A DNA stretch of 64,000 nt from Streptococcus sanguinis SK355 (lineage in GTDB: Bacteria; Bacillota; Bacilli; Lactobacillales; Streptococcaceae): the NCBI RefSeq assembly GCF_000212855.1, contig NZ_GL890993.1:1136743-1200742 (forward strand), given 5' to 3'. The notes under the pieces are model-generated. The model worked only from the letters and a program-made list of their open reading frames with translations. It was not told the origin of the DNA and made no database searches. Position numbers and translations under genes: made by a program. Positions 18,897-30,000 of this stretch are shown here, one piece after another (position 1 is the stretch's first letter; every line of letters starts with the position of its first letter).

Positions 18897-19640
18897 TTAT
18901 ATGCCAATCTGATTGAGCTCCGCCAAGAGCAGCCGGCGACGCTCATTTTGATGGGCAGTTGGGTCAAAGAGAACTTCTTTTTTGATCTTGCCATCTAAAA
19001 TGAGTAGGACCTTGTCGGCGTAGGTAGCCACACTGACATCGTGGGTTACCAGAAGGATACTTGCGCCCTGCTGGTGGAAGTGCTGCATGAGCTCCATAGC
19101 CTGACGGCCGGCTTGAGAGTTGAGCGCTCCTGTCGGCTCGTCAGCAAAAATGATTCGAGGCTGGTTCATGAGAGCCCGGCAGATGCCAGCTCGCTGGAGT
19201 TGGCCACCTGATACCTGATGGATGCTGCGGTGGGCGATATCCTCGATTCCAGTCAGGGCCATTAGTTCCCTCGCTCGCTCATAGGCTCCCTTTCGCTCGT
19301 TTCCTTTCTTGCCAATGAGACTCGGCAAGCAAATATTGTCTAGGATATTGAGATTTTTCAGGAAGGTGGCCTGCTGGAAGACGAAGCCAAAAGCCTCTCT
19401 GCGAAGGCGGTCTAAGTCTTTATCTTTCATGGCCAGCAAGTCCTGTTCCTCATAAAGAATCTGTCCTTGGTCAGGTTTGTCAATGGTGGATAGAAGATTG
19501 AGCAGGGTGGATTTCCCGCAGCCAGAAGGCCCCATGATGGCGATGAATTGACAGCTTTCAATCTCCAGCGACAAATCACGGAGAATGGGCTCCTGATTTT
19601 CCTGATAGCTTTTGCTGAGGTTATGTGCTTCTAATAACAT
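18897..19640 (-). CDS. ABC transporter ATP-binding protein (MacB/LolD type)
   Basis: 247 residues with Walker A GPSGCGKST, Q-loop FVFQQATFL, signature VSGGQLQR and Walker B IIFADEPTGAL. This is the ATPase type that partners FtsX-like permeases (MacB, LolD, BceA). Its permease is the next gene upstream, and both lie behind a TetR regulator and an MFS exporter, so export of a toxic or antimicrobial compound is likely. Substrate unknown. Confidence 0.88.
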   Translation of the reverse strand: MLLEAHNLSKSYQENQEPILRDLSLEIESCQFIAIMGPSGCGKSTLLNLLSTIDKPDQGQILYEEQDLLAMKDKDLDRLRREAFGFVFQQATFLKNLNILDNICLPSLIGKKGNERKGAYERARELMALTGIEDIAHRSIHQVSGGQLQRAGICRALMNQPRIIFADEPTGALNSQAGRQAMELMQHFHQQGASILLVTHDVSVATYADKVLLILDGKIKKEVLFDPTAHQNERRRLLLAELNQIGI

Positions 19641-19697
19641 AGGCTTCTCCTCGGATGTAGAATAAATGCTAATTGCTCAGAAGTTGTCTGCTTAAGG

Positions 19698-22033
19698 TCA
19701 ATGTTCCTTGAGATAGCGACCAATTTCCAGCTTGTTCAGCGCTCGGAGACTAATGTGTGCTGCTGTGAGTCCGCTGAGAAGCAGAGCCAGCGGTGTCCAT
19801 AGAAAAGTAAGGGACTTATTGATGATGAGCTGGAGTTTGCTGATACCGAAGCTGCTGAGCAGCAGACTGCAGACTTCTTGCCCCAGACTAAGGAGTAGCA
19901 GGTCGGCTATTGCCAAAGCTAGCATCAAGATGAAGCAGACAGCGAGCAGGTAGTGGCTCCTGAGTCGTTCACTGCCAAATCCCAGCATCCGATAAAGTGC
20001 CAAGTCAGCTTGGTCCTTGGTGAAAATCATATAGACAAAGAGAGTCATTAGGATGAAGACAATGATGAGTCCTGTCCAGAAAACGCTGGTCTGAATCAGG
20101 CGGAGCATGGCTAGAGTGTCATCAAAGGTCTGATGGAAAAAGTCTTCTACGTCGGTTAATTTATAGTTGGAATAGTGTTTTTTCCAATCGTTGATTTTTT
20201 TAGCTTTGTTGCTAGCATCTTTAAGACGGATGGTCGTCAGACTATTGAGCGTTTGGGCTTGCTTTGTCACAAAGACAGCCTTGGCAGTCTTGCCGCCGTA
20301 GGTCAGATCCGAGTAGATACCGACTACTTTTAGTTTTCTGGATTGACCGTCTACCGTCAAGGTCAAGCTGTCTCCTACTTTTAGCTTGAGTTCTTCTGCC
20401 TGCAGCTTAGAGAGGGCAATTTCATGCTCGTTTTTAGGATAGCGGCCTTGGCTGTATTTGACTGGAAATCCTGCGTGGTTTCCCAGAGTTACCCGCAATT
20501 TCTGTGTCTGACCTTGCTGGTCTTGATAGTAGAAATTCTGGTTCTGGTACTGATTAATTTCTGCGATATCCTTGTCTGCCTGCAGTTCTTTCAGAAGCTG
20601 GGCAGCCTTGGTATCGATATCTTCAGTCTGAGAAATATCAACCAACACATCTGCCTGACCAGCTCCCAGATACTGAATGAAGTTCTTGTCCATCACAGTA
20701 CTGTAGAGACTGGCTGGCAGCAGGATAAGCAGACTAATCAAACTGACAATGAACAAGATAGTCAAATAGAGTTTTTTATGATTGAGAATTATTTTCAGAG
20801 CGAAATAGGATCTGTCTAAGAAGGGGATAGTCGGTAAGCCCATTTTCGAAGTAAACCTAGTTTGAGTTAGATTATTGGAAGAAGCTAATCTTAAAGCTTG
20901 GCCGGGAGTCAGTTTCTTAAAAGAGCTGAGAGGCCGGGCAGTCAGCCAGAAGACTAAGAGACAGAGCAACAGAGCTACTAGCATTTCCAAAAGATAGCTA
21001 TAGAATGGCGTCGAGTTTTGCCCCATAGACAGTGCCATCTGCTTTTTAAAAGGAGTACTCAGGAGAAAGGATAGTCCCCATCCTATGATGGTTGCCAGAG
21101 CTAGACAGAAATAATATTTGGTCAGGTAGACTCTGCTGATAAAGCTTTGGGGCAGTCCCATCACCTTCATAACGGCAATCTGCTGCAGTTCTTCTTGAAT
21201 CTTGGTCAAGAGGGCAAAGCGCATGCAGAGAAAGGTGATGCCAATGATAGCCAAAACCAGCAGCCCCATGACTAGGATGACTAGAGCATCATTGAAGCCG
21301 TTAATCATCTTGATGGTCGGATAGGTAATCATTGGCGGTCCATTGGACTCAAGCTCTGCATTTTTATAGGCTTGCTCGATAGTAGAGATCTGGCTAAGCT
21401 TATGCACTCGAAAGGCAATCAGATTTTCATTAGATGCAACTGCTTCTTTTTTCAGAGTTTGCAAATCAGTCTGTGAGATGAGGAAGCGCTTGGAGGAGAC
21501 TAGACCCGCATTCATCTGGGCATCGCGGATAAAGCCCTGAACAGTTAGCTGGAGACTGCCGACTCTTATTATGTCGCTGATTTTGATTTTACCGCTGTTG
21601 TAGTAGTAGAGGGGAATGTAGACTTGCCCAGGCTGAGGCTGGGCTGGCTGGTTATATTGATCCAGTAAGAAGTCGAAGTTTTGGTTTTGACTGGAAAAGC
21701 CATTATCCTGAGAGCTGTCCTGAAGCGAGTCTTGCCCATTGATGCGGATGGCTGACCCTTCCACGTTGACAAAGTCAGTCAGCTGCCAAGAGGCAATTTC
21801 TGGATGCTGCTGGACAAAGTTTTGCAGTCGTTCTCGGTTAATGCTTCCGCTGTGCATTTGTAAGAGATGAGGGCTTTTGGCTGTCTCTACAAAGCGCTCA
21901 ATCGAGTTGCTAAGACTGACGGTCAAGCGCGTGGCTGCAAAGCTTAGGGTCAGAGTCAGAAGCAGGAAAAGCCCGATGACCAGCATACTGACTTTATTTC
22001 TTTTAAATCATTTTTTATCAAGCGTTGAAACAT
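19698..22033 (-). CDS. FtsX-like ABC permease, frameshifted near its start
   Basis: The intact frame (21986-19698, 762 codons) encodes two FtsX-type domains with large extracellular loops. Its first ATG (21986) lacks a good ribosome site. An ATG at 22033-22031 has AAAGGAG (22041-22047) at ideal spacing and reads MFQRLIKNDLK in another frame; the following bases read RNKVSMLVIG in the permease frame. Joining them needs one extra A in the A4 run at 22001-22004. The sequence there, T TTA AAA in the upstream frame, is a canonical -1 slippery heptamer. So the gene is either frameshifted (mutation or sequence error), read by slippage, or starts late. Confidence 0.75.
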
Positions 22034-23291
22034 ATTCCAGCTCCTTTACTGAACGTGCTCGGGAGAGCAGATAAGCACCGATGCTGATAGAGATACCGGA
22101 TAGGATAAAGAGCAGACCGTAGCCTCTGCCTCCTCCAACACCGATGATTTTTCCGACAGAATTTGCCAGCCAGCCAAAGTAAGTCAGTGAGGGCTTGAAA
22201 AGAGTGTCTGCGACCCAACCCATGCCAGCATAAGCTAGCACATAGCCCAGCTGAGAAATAATGCCGATGGTCCCCCAGACCTTGCCTTGATCGGCTTTGT
22301 TAATATTGATGCGGACCAGATAGTCAATGGCTGTATTGGCGAAAGGCAGGGCAGCAAAGAGGAGGAAGCCAAAGCTGCAAATCCAGATGAAGCTTTCCTT
22401 CATTCCTAGCCCAACCATGAAGAGTCCCAGTAGAAATAGTGAGAGACAGAGCATACGATGGAAGTGTCTTTTAATAGCAAATATCCCCAGAACCAAGCCT
22501 CCTATCAGCATGCCACTGCTGGAGATGGTCATGACCCAACCGGCTGTTTTGGCGTCTGCAAAAGCCAGTACCAAGGGAGAAAGCAGGATTTGGACTGTTC
22601 CTAGAAAGAAGGAAAAGCCTGTTCCAGCTAAGACTAAAATCCAGATGCCTTTTTTTCCATAGACGATTTGAAAACCTTTAAGGAAATCAGTCCAGAAACG
22701 ACTGTCGCTGCTATAAACTTGTGTGTGAATGGCCCTACGAGCGAGCAAGGTGCAGGCTACTGTCACGAAAATAGTTGAAAAATCCAGCAACAGAATCGTG
22801 CTGATGTGTCCACTCGCCAAAATCATTCCAGCCAAGGCTGGTGAAATCAGATAGCGGGCAATGCCATTAATCTGGGACAAACCGGTTGCTTTTGATAACT
22901 GTTCCTCAGGCAGCAAGTCGGAAATCGTAGCTCGAAAGGCTGGATTGACCAAGGCTGAAAAGAGCGAACTAATGGCAGCTCCGATACAGATAAAAATCAA
23001 AGCAGGATTCTTCAGACTAAAGTAAATCCAGAGAACGCCTAAGCCTGACAGGCCATCTCCCAGGGCCATCAGCAATCTTCGGTCATAGCGATCTGCCAGA
23101 ATTCCAGCAAGAGGAGTAACCAAAAGACCAGGCAGAAATGCACAAAGCGTAACAAAAGAAGAGACAGAAACCAAACCGGTCAGCTGGAAGATATAAACAC
23201 CTAAAGCGAAAGAAGTCATACCAGAGCCGATTTCCGAGATGAGACTCCCAATCCAAATCAATAAAAATAGTCTAAAGCCTGATTGTTTCAT
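22008..23291 (-). CDS. MFS efflux transporter (Mef-like)
   Basis: 427 residues with about 12 helices and the MFS loop motif GILADRYDRR near residue 62. The N-terminus (FLLIWIGSLISEIGSG) resembles Mef-type macrolide exporters and their many uncharacterised relatives; resistance should not be assumed. GGAGG precedes the ATG. Its 3' end overlaps the probable permease start by about 26 bases. Second gene of the TetR-controlled operon. Confidence 0.85.
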   Translation of the reverse strand: MKQSGFRLFLLIWIGSLISEIGSGMTSFALGVYIFQLTGLVSVSSFVTLCAFLPGLLVTPLAGILADRYDRRLLMALGDGLSGLGVLWIYFSLKNPALIFICIGAAISSLFSALVNPAFRATISDLLPEEQLSKATGLSQINGIARYLISPALAGMILASGHISTILLLDFSTIFVTVACTLLARRAIHTQVYSSDSRFWTDFLKGFQIVYGKKGIWILVLAGTGFSFFLGTVQILLSPLVLAFADAKTAGWVMTISSSGMLIGGLVLGIFAIKRHFHRMLCLSLFLLGLFMVGLGMKESFIWICSFGFLLFAALPFANTAIDYLVRININKADQGKVWGTIGIISQLGYVLAYAGMGWVADTLFKPSLTYFGWLANSVGKIIGVGGGRGYGLLFILSGISISIGAYLLSRARSVKELEYVSTLDKK

Positions 23292-23353
23292 AGTTACCTC
23301 CTTATGCTTGTAATGGCAAGTAAGTGTAAATAGTAAATCTAATGCTTAGCTGT

Positions 23354-23971
23354 CTAGCTGCTTTGAGTCTGAATCAAAGATAGAAAGGTATTGAAGTAGC
23401 CTTGCCGGCTGTGGAAAAGAGTTTCTAAAAGATAGAGAAAAGCCTGAAGTTTTTGCTGCTGTTTTTCTGGGGGTAGAGCTTGAAAGCTGCTGCCAAAAAC
23501 TTGAAGCGAATAAGTAAGAATCATTTCCAGGCTTTCGTAGGGATAGTCGGTCCTCATATCTCCAGCAGTGATACCGTCTTGGATGATGGGAAGTAGAATC
23601 TGGGGTGCTCGTTCAAGAAGAATTTGATTGGTCTTTTCGTGCAGGAGCGCATTTTGTGGCTGATTGAGATGCAGCAGTACTCCCTCTCCCTCTTGGTGAT
23701 TGAGATTCAGAGCAGCCATACTGCCAACCAAGCGCTCTATGATAGTCAGTCCACGATTATCAGCAAAGGCTTGGGAAGCTGTAAATGCTCTTTCAATGGT
23801 TCGCTCAATGATGGCATCCATTATCTCTTCCTTAGAAGAAAAGTAATAGTAGAGAGTACCGCGGGCAATTTGAGTCGCTTCTAAAATCTGGGAGATAGAG
23901 GTTTGGTCAAAGCCTTGCTCCATAAAAAGCTTCTGAGCAGTATCTAAGATAAAGTCTTTTTTATTGGCCAT
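23354..23971 (-). CDS. TetR-family transcriptional regulator
   Basis: 205 residues. The N-terminal TetR helix-turn-helix is clear (TSISQILEATQIARGTLYYYFSSKEEI, split here only by its length: key residues are the GTLYYYF recognition part). The C-terminal ligand domain is divergent. It is the first gene of a minus-strand operon with the MFS and ABC genes. A perfect palindrome upstream (24005-24019) is its likely operator, implying ligand-induced export. Confidence 0.87.
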   Translation of the reverse strand: MANKKDFILDTAQKLFMEQGFDQTSISQILEATQIARGTLYYYFSSKEEIMDAIIERTIERAFTASQAFADNRGLTIIERLVGSMAALNLNHQEGEGVLLHLNQPQNALLHEKTNQILLERAPQILLPIIQDGITAGDMRTDYPYESLEMILTYSLQVFGSSFQALPPEKQQQKLQAFLYLLETLFHSRQGYFNTFLSLIQTQSS

Positions 23972-24004
23972 ATTTGCATCCTTTTTGGTAGTAAAATTTT
24001 ATTC

Positions 24005-24019
24005 GACCGACGGTCGGTC
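24005..24019 (-). promoter_or_regulatory. Candidate TetR operator
   Basis: Perfect inverted repeat GACCGAC-G-GTCGGTC, GC-rich in an AT-rich gap, 34 bases upstream of the TetR start codon. This is the usual form of TetR-family operators and probably overlaps the operon promoter. Confidence 0.72.
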
Positions 24020-24086
24020 TATTCTTTCCTTTATCGTACATCTTTTCTAAATCCATGTCAAGAATAAAGACAGTTCCACTATTTTT

Positions 24087-24095
24087 TGATATAAT
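24087..24095 (+). promoter_or_regulatory. lemA extended -10
   Basis: TG at 24087-24088 and TATAAT at 24090-24095, 30 bases before the ATG. Confidence 0.68.
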
Positions 24096-24124
24096 AAGTC
24101 TAATCAAAATTGAAGGAGTATATC

Positions 24125-24694
24125 ATGACTTTTATTATTATTCTTATTATTGTCGCGGTTTTAGCGTTCTTTGTCGTTGGTGCATACAATACCTTGGTTA
24201 AAAGCCGCATGCAGACTCAGGAAGCTTGGAGTCAGATCGATGTGCAGCTCAAACGCCGTAATGACTTGATTCCTAACCTCTTGGAAACTGTCAAAGGCTA
24301 TGGCAAGTATGAGCAGGCAACCTTGGAAAAGGTAACCCAACTGCGCAACCAGGTAGCTTCAGCTGCTTCACCAGCCGAAGCTATGCAAGCCAGCGACGCC
24401 CTTTCTCGTCAGATTTCTGGAATCTTTGCAGTAGCTGAAAGCTATCCAGATCTGAAAGCAAATACCAACTACTTGAAGTTGCAGGAAGAGCTGACCAATA
24501 CTGAAAATAAAATTGCTTATTCTCGTCAGCTTTATAATTCAGTTACTAGCAACTACAATGTCAAGCTGGAAACTTTCCCAAGCAATATTGTTGCAGGAAT
24601 CTTTGGCTTTAAAGCTGCGGACTTCCTCAAGACACCAGAAGAAGAAAAGGCTGTGCCAAAAGTTGACTTTGGCAGCACTGGACTAGGTGACTAA
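24125..24694 (+). CDS. lemA: LemA family protein
   Basis: 189 residues. The ATG at 24125 follows AAGGAG; the earlier TTG at 24110 is unlikely. It has an N-terminal membrane helix (residues 3-24), then a helical domain with the LemA hallmarks [21 protein letters not shown] and [15 protein letters not shown]. Function is unclear; it is nearly always paired with htpX in streptococci, as here (one base between the genes). Confidence 0.93.
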   Translation: MTFIIILIIVAVLAFFVVGAYNTLVKSRMQTQEAWSQIDVQLKRRNDLIPNLLETVKGYGKYEQATLEKVTQLRNQVASAASPAEAMQASDALSRQISGIFAVAESYPDLKANTNYLKLQEELTNTENKIAYSRQLYNSVTSNYNVKLETFPSNIVAGIFGFKAADFLKTPEEEKAVPKVDFGSTGLGD

Positions 24695-24695
24695 G

Positions 24696-25592
24696 ATGTT
24701 ATTTGATCAAATTGCCAGCAATAAAAGGAGGACTTGGCTCCTCCTTATCGCTTTTTTCGGACTCTTGGCTCTTGTTGGAGCAGCTATTGGCTATCTCTGG
24801 CTGCGGTCTGCTGTTGGTGGTATCTTGTTAGCTTTAATTATCGGCGCGATTTATTCCGGAGTGATGATTTTTCAGTCTACAGAGGTTGTCATGGCGATGA
24901 ACGGAGCTCGCGAGGTCTCTGAGCAGGAGGCGCCTGAGCTTTATCATATTGTTCAAGATATGGCCATGGTCGCACAGATTCCTATGCCACGTGTCTATAT
25001 CGTAGAAGATCCCTCTCCCAATGCTTTTGCGACCGGCTCTAAGCCTGAAAATGCAGCTGTTGCAGCAACGACAGGTATCTTGCAAATCATGAATCGTGAG
25101 GAGCTTGAGGGAGTGATTGGCCATGAAGTCAGCCATATTCGCAATTACGATATCCGAATTTCAACGATTGCTGTGGCTTTGGCCAGTGCTATTACCATGT
25201 TGTCTAGCCTAGCTGGCCGGATGATGTGGTTTGGTGGCGGACGTCGGAGTAGTAATGATCGAGATAACGATAGTGGATTAGGAATTATTCTACTTATCGT
25301 ATCATTGATTGCTATCGTTTTAGCTCCTCTGGCAGCTACCTTGGTGCAGTTGGCCATTTCTCGTCAGCGGGAGTTTCTGGCTGATGCTTCCAGTGTAGAG
25401 CTGACCCGCAATCCGCAAGGGATGATCAATGCTCTACTTAAGCTGGATCGCAGCGAGCCTATGGAGCATCATGTCGATGATGCCAGTGCAGCTCTCTATA
25501 TCAGCGATCCTAAAAAAGAAGGCGGTCTGAAGAAACTTTTCTATACGCACCCTCCTATCTCAGAGCGGGTGGAGCGCTTGAGACAGATGTAA
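24696..25592 (+). CDS. htpX: Membrane metalloprotease HtpX
   Basis: 298 residues from the ATG at 24696. M48 zinc-protease motif HEVSH at residues 143-147 and a downstream REFLADA segment supplying the third ligand. Four predicted membrane helices. It degrades damaged membrane proteins. lemA-htpX directly upstream of rgg and the glucosyltransferase is the gene order known from S. gordonii. Confidence 0.94.
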   Translation: MLFDQIASNKRRTWLLLIAFFGLLALVGAAIGYLWLRSAVGGILLALIIGAIYSGVMIFQSTEVVMAMNGAREVSEQEAPELYHIVQDMAMVAQIPMPRVYIVEDPSPNAFATGSKPENAAVAATTGILQIMNREELEGVIGHEVSHIRNYDIRISTIAVALASAITMLSSLAGRMMWFGGGRRSSNDRDNDSGLGIILLIVSLIAIVLAPLAATLVQLAISRQREFLADASSVELTRNPQGMINALLKLDRSEPMEHHVDDASAALYISDPKKEGGLKKLFYTHPPISERVERLRQM

Positions 25593-25639
25593 AACCAGGG
25601 AAACTTAAATTATTCCCAAAAGTTAGATAAACAACTAGT

Positions 25640-25684
25640 AAAAGGATTTAGTTCTGCATTGGACAGGACTAAGTCCTTTTCATT
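25640..25684 (+). terminator. htpX terminator
   Basis: AAAAGGA-TTAGT pairs with ACTAA-TCCTTTT in a long stem around a 9-base loop, with a T-rich end. Confidence 0.78.
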
Positions 25685-26052
25685 TTACTTCCTTTCATTC
25701 ATGTCTAAAAAATATTCGTTTAGATTTTGTTACAGTTTTATTTCAGTCATCTATAAACCTTGGATTATCCAAGTTTATTTTTGTATAAGTAAGGAGGCTA
25801 GATTTAAAAAAGCCAGTGTTTTCAAGTTGTCAGGTTGAACCCTCCTGACTTTCTTATAAAATTAGCATTTTCTTGAAAACCATAAAATTTTCAGAAAAAA
25901 TCACTATATTGAGTTATTTTATTGTTCAAGTTAATCTATTTGTATCATTTAGAAATACAAAGTAGTTTTTTTTGTAACAAAACAGAAATATATTACTAGT
26001 ATATTAAATTTAGTAAAAAATTTTATTGCATATATGAAACCGGGGGTTCGGT
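25685..26052 (+). other. AT-rich region upstream of rgg
   Basis: A gap of about 370 bases without a convincing gene. A 45-codon ATG frame near 25700 lacks a ribosome site. Inverted repeats seen: GTCAGG/CCTGAC (25829-25849, T-rich 3' side) and TTTGTAT/ATACAAA (25939-25961, 9-base loop). Just before the rgg start, ACCG/CGGT (26039-26052) can form a small hairpin holding the GGGG that serves as ribosome site. Confidence 0.45.
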
Positions 26053-26934
26053 ATGTTGAAAACATTTGGAAAAATTTTCAAAGTCATTAGAGAATCAAAA
26101 AACATGCCTCTTAAAGAAGCGGCAGCCGGAGATATTTCAGTGGCGCAATTGTCCCGTTTTGAGCGGGGAGTCAGCGGTATCACGCTTGATTCTTTCTATT
26201 GCTGCTTGAAGAATATGGCTGTTTCTCTAGACGAGTTCCAGTATGTTTACCATAACTATATTGAAGCAGATGATGCGCTTTTCTCAAAAAAAGTGGCTGA
26301 TGCTTATCAGGAAAACAATGTCGTCAAGCTCCAAAGTATTTTGGCTAGCTCAGAAGCTTTGGCTGAAAAGTTCCCTGAGAAGAAGAACTATAGGCTCAAT
26401 ACAATTGTTGTCAGGGCGGTTCTGTCTTCCTGCAGTCCAGATTTTCAGATTAGCAAGAAGGATATAGAATTTCTGACCGATTATCTCTTTTCTGTTGAGG
26501 AGTGGGGACGCTACGAGCTTTGGCTCTTTACTAATAGTGTGGATCTCTTGACCTTGGAAACACTGGAAACCTTTGCTAGTGAGATGATTAATCGCACCCA
26601 GTTTTATAATGACCTACCAGAGAACCGCCGGCGTATTATTAAGATGCTGCTTAATGTTATCAGCGTCTGCATAGAGGGAAACCATTTGCAGGTTGCTATG
26701 AGATTCCTAAATTATCTTGATCATTCTAAAATCCCTGAGACAGATCTCTATGAACGGATGCTGATTAAGTATCATAGGGCCCTTTATTCCTACAAGGTTG
26801 GGAATAGCCATGCTCTAAGCGATATTGAGCAATGCCTATCTTTTTTGGAATTCTTAGATTCCTTCGGTGTTGCTCAGAAGCTCAAAGCCCAGTTTGAAAG
26901 AATTTGCCTTTCGCAGTTGCAGATGTGCAAATAA
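26053..26934 (+). CDS. rgg: Rgg-family regulator of the glucosyltransferase gene
   Basis: 293 residues: an N-terminal XRE-type helix-turn-helix (residues about 5-60; KEAAAGDISVAQLSRFERG) and a C-terminal helical Rgg domain (TLDSF… and the VEEWGRYELWLF signature near residue 158). In S. gordonii, Rgg upstream of gtfG positively regulates it and influences phase change of the Gtf phenotype; the same order here supports the same role. No short hydrophobic peptide gene was found beside it, so peptide control is not supported. Confidence 0.92.
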   Translation: MLKTFGKIFKVIRESKNMPLKEAAAGDISVAQLSRFERGVSGITLDSFYCCLKNMAVSLDEFQYVYHNYIEADDALFSKKVADAYQENNVVKLQSILASSEALAEKFPEKKNYRLNTIVVRAVLSSCSPDFQISKKDIEFLTDYLFSVEEWGRYELWLFTNSVDLLTLETLETFASEMINRTQFYNDLPENRRRIIKMLLNVISVCIEGNHLQVAMRFLNYLDHSKIPETDLYERMLIKYHRALYSYKVGNSHALSDIEQCLSFLEFLDSFGVAQKLKAQFERICLSQLQMCK

Positions 26935-26940
26935 AATAGG

Positions 26941-27000
26941 CCCTCCTCTGGAAAAAGGATAAAATAAAGGTAAAACTTTATACCAATTTCAGAAGGAGGG
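26941..27000 (+). promoter_or_regulatory. Inverted repeat masking the gtf ribosome site
   Basis: CCCTCCT (26941-26947) is an exact complement of AGGAGGG (26994-27000), the gtf ribosome-binding site. In a read-through transcript from rgg the site would be paired; a transcript starting between the arms would be free. AT-rich -10-like stretches (TAAAAT, TATACC) lie between the arms. Confidence 0.55.
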
Positions 27001-27006
27001 TTTATG

Positions 27007-30000
27007 ATGGAGAAAAAAATTCATTATAAAATGCATAAAGTTAAGAAAAACTGGGTAGCCATCGGTGTGACTACCTTAGCGCTTATTGTAGCACCAAAAG
27101 TACTTGGTCTCGAAGCAGGTCTTGTCCATGCCGATGATGTTAAGCAGGTGGCAGTTCAAGAGTCAACTACAGTCCAGACTGGTAGCCCGGATCAAGCTAC
27201 CCAAGCACAAGCTAGCTCAGCTTCTCAACTAGAAGCAGAAAAACCAACTTCTGCAGACAAGGAGACTGATGCTAAAACGGATGCTCAAGAGCCAGCTAAG
27301 CCGGCAGTAGCAGAAGCAGCAGCTACAGAAAAGGCAGCCGTTGCTGAAGAAGCAAAAGCAGCTAACGCAGCATCAGAAACTGCTAAAACGGAAGCAGCTA
27401 ATCAGGATAGACAAGCAAGTCCAGCAACTGTTCAAAAGCAGGCTGTTGACAAACAAGCAAAAAAGACTGTTTCAGACAAGATTGTTGCAAATCCAAAGGT
27501 TGCAAAGAAAGATCGCTTGCCAGAACCGGCTCAAAGACAGGGAGCGATAGCTGAAAGAATGCGTGCTGCTCAAGCTCAAGCGGCGCCGGTTAATACTGAG
27601 CATGATGATGATGTGCTAGCTCACATCAAGACTATTGATGGCAAGAAATACTATGTTCAGGATGACGGCACAGTTAAAAAGAATTTTGCAGTTGAACTCA
27701 ATGGAAAAATTCTTTATTTCGATGCAGAGACCGGAGCTTTGGTTGATTCAGCTGAGTATCAATTCCAGCAAGGTACTAGCAGCCTCAACAATGAATTTAC
27801 CAGAATGAATGCCTTCCATGGTACAACGGACAAGGACATCGAAACAGTTGATGGCTATTTGACAGCAGATAGCTGGTATCGTCCAAAAGCTATCCTCAAG
27901 GATGGAAAAACATGGACTCAGTCTACAGAGACTGACTTGCGTCCGCTTTTAATGGCTTGGTGGCCTGATAAGCAAACGCAGGTTAGCTATCTCAACTATA
28001 TGAACCAGCAAGGTTTGGGAGCAGGAGCTTTTGAAAACAAAGTGGAACAAGCTATCCTGACAGGTGCTTCTCAGCAGGTTCAGCGCAAAATTGAAGAAAG
28101 AATCGGTAAAGAAGGCGATACTAAATGGCTGAGAACACTGATGGGCGCATTTGTCAAAACTCAGCCAAACTGGAACATCAAGACTGAGTCTGAAACAACC
28201 GGTACTAATAAGGACCACTTGCAAGGTGGAGCTCTGCTTTATACCAATAATGAGAAGACCTCTTATGCTAATTCTAAGTACCGCATCCTGAACCGCACAC
28301 CAACCAACCAAACTGGTACACCTAAGTACTTCATTGACAAGTCAACCGGTGGTTATGAGTTCCTCCTAGCTAACGACTTTGACAACTCTAATCCAGCTGT
28401 TCAGGCTGAGCAACTCAACTGGCTGCACTTTATGATGAACTTCGGTAGCATTGTAGCCAATGATCCGACTGCTAACTTTGACGGGGTTCGTGTCGATGCG
28501 GTAGATAATGTCAATGCGGACTTGCTCCAGATTGCCTCTGACTACTTCAAGTCTCGCTACAAGGTTGGAGAAAGTGAAGAGCAGGCTATTAAGCACCTGT
28601 CTATCTTGGAAGCTTGGTCTGACAACGACCCTGACTACAACAAGGACACCAAGGGTGCTCAATTGCCGATTGATAACAAGCTTCGTCTGTCCTTGCTTTA
28701 TTCGTTCATGCGTAAGCTTTCTGTCCGTAGCGGAGTAGAGCCAACGATTACGAATAGTCTGAATGACCGCTCTGCTGAAAAGAAAAATGGCGAACGGATG
28801 GCCAACTATATCTTTGTCCGGGCTCATGACAGTGAGGTACAAACTGTTATTGCTGACATCATTCGGGAAAATATCAATCCAAATACTGATGGTTTGACCT
28901 TTACCATGGATGAGCTCAAGCAAGCCTTCAAGATTTACAACGAAGATATGCGCAAGGCGGACAAGAAGTATACGCAGTTCAATATCCCAACTGCTCATGC
29001 TCTCATGCTCTCCAACAAAGACTCCATCACTCGGGTCTACTATGGGGATCTCTATACTGATGATGGCCAATATATGGAGACGAAATCTCCTTACCACGAC
29101 GCTATCGATGCCTTGTTGCGGGCTCGGATTAAGTATGTAGCTGGTGGTCAGGACATGAAAGTCACCTATATGGGTGTGCCTCGTGAGGCGGATAAATGGT
29201 CTTACAATGGTATTTTGACCTCTGTTCGTTACGGTACTGGTGCCAATGAAGCAACGGATGAAGGAACAGCAGAGACCCGTACTCAAGGGATGGCAGTTAT
29301 TGCTTCTAACAACCCGAATCTCAAGCTGAACGAATGGGATAAACTGCAAGTCAATATGGGAGCAGCCCATAAGAATCAATACTACCGTCCTGTGCTCTTG
29401 ACGACCAAAGATGGTATTTCCCGCTATCTAACTGACGAAGAAGTGCCGCAATCGCTCTGGAAGAAGACAGATGCTAATGGTATTTTGACCTTTGATATGA
29501 ATGATATCACAGGCTACAGCAATGTCCAAGTTTCTGGTTATCTGGCTGTTTGGGTACCAGTTGGTGCTAAGGCAGATCAGGATGCTCGTGTAGCAGCCAG
29601 CAAGAAGAAAAATGCTAGCGGTCAGGTTTACGAGTCTAGCGCAGCCCTTGATTCTCAGCTGATTTATGAAGGTTTCTCTAACTTCCAAGACTTTGCAACC
29701 CGTGATGATCAGTATACTAATAAAGTCATTGCTAAAAATGTCAACCTCTTCAAAGAATGGGGAGTGACTTCATTTGAGCTGCCGCCGCAGTATGTATCTA
29801 GCCAGGACGGGACTTTCCTAGACTCTATCATCCAGAATGGTTATGCCTTTGAAGACCGCTATGATATGGCAATGAGCAAAAACAATAAATATGGTTCTTT
29901 AAATGACCTGCTTAATGCTCTCCGTGCACTTCACAGTGTCAATATCCAAGCCATTGCGGACTGGGTGCCAGACCAAATCTATAACCTGCCAGGCAAGGAA

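Noticed and set aside
22008..23291. Calling the MFS gene mef(A)-type macrolide resistance
   Set aside because: Resemblance is only at family level, and its partner genes differ from the mef-msr arrangement.
25593..26052. Search for an SHP pheromone gene beside the first rgg
   Set aside because: The only ATG frame (45 codons near 25700) has no ribosome site, and is aromatic and basic rather than a short hydrophobic peptide with a typical mature end.
28366..29379. 337-codon minus-strand open frame opposite gtf
   Set aside because: It lies wholly antisense to the GH70 catalytic core, has no ribosome site or recognisable protein features, and arises from codon bias of the sense gene.
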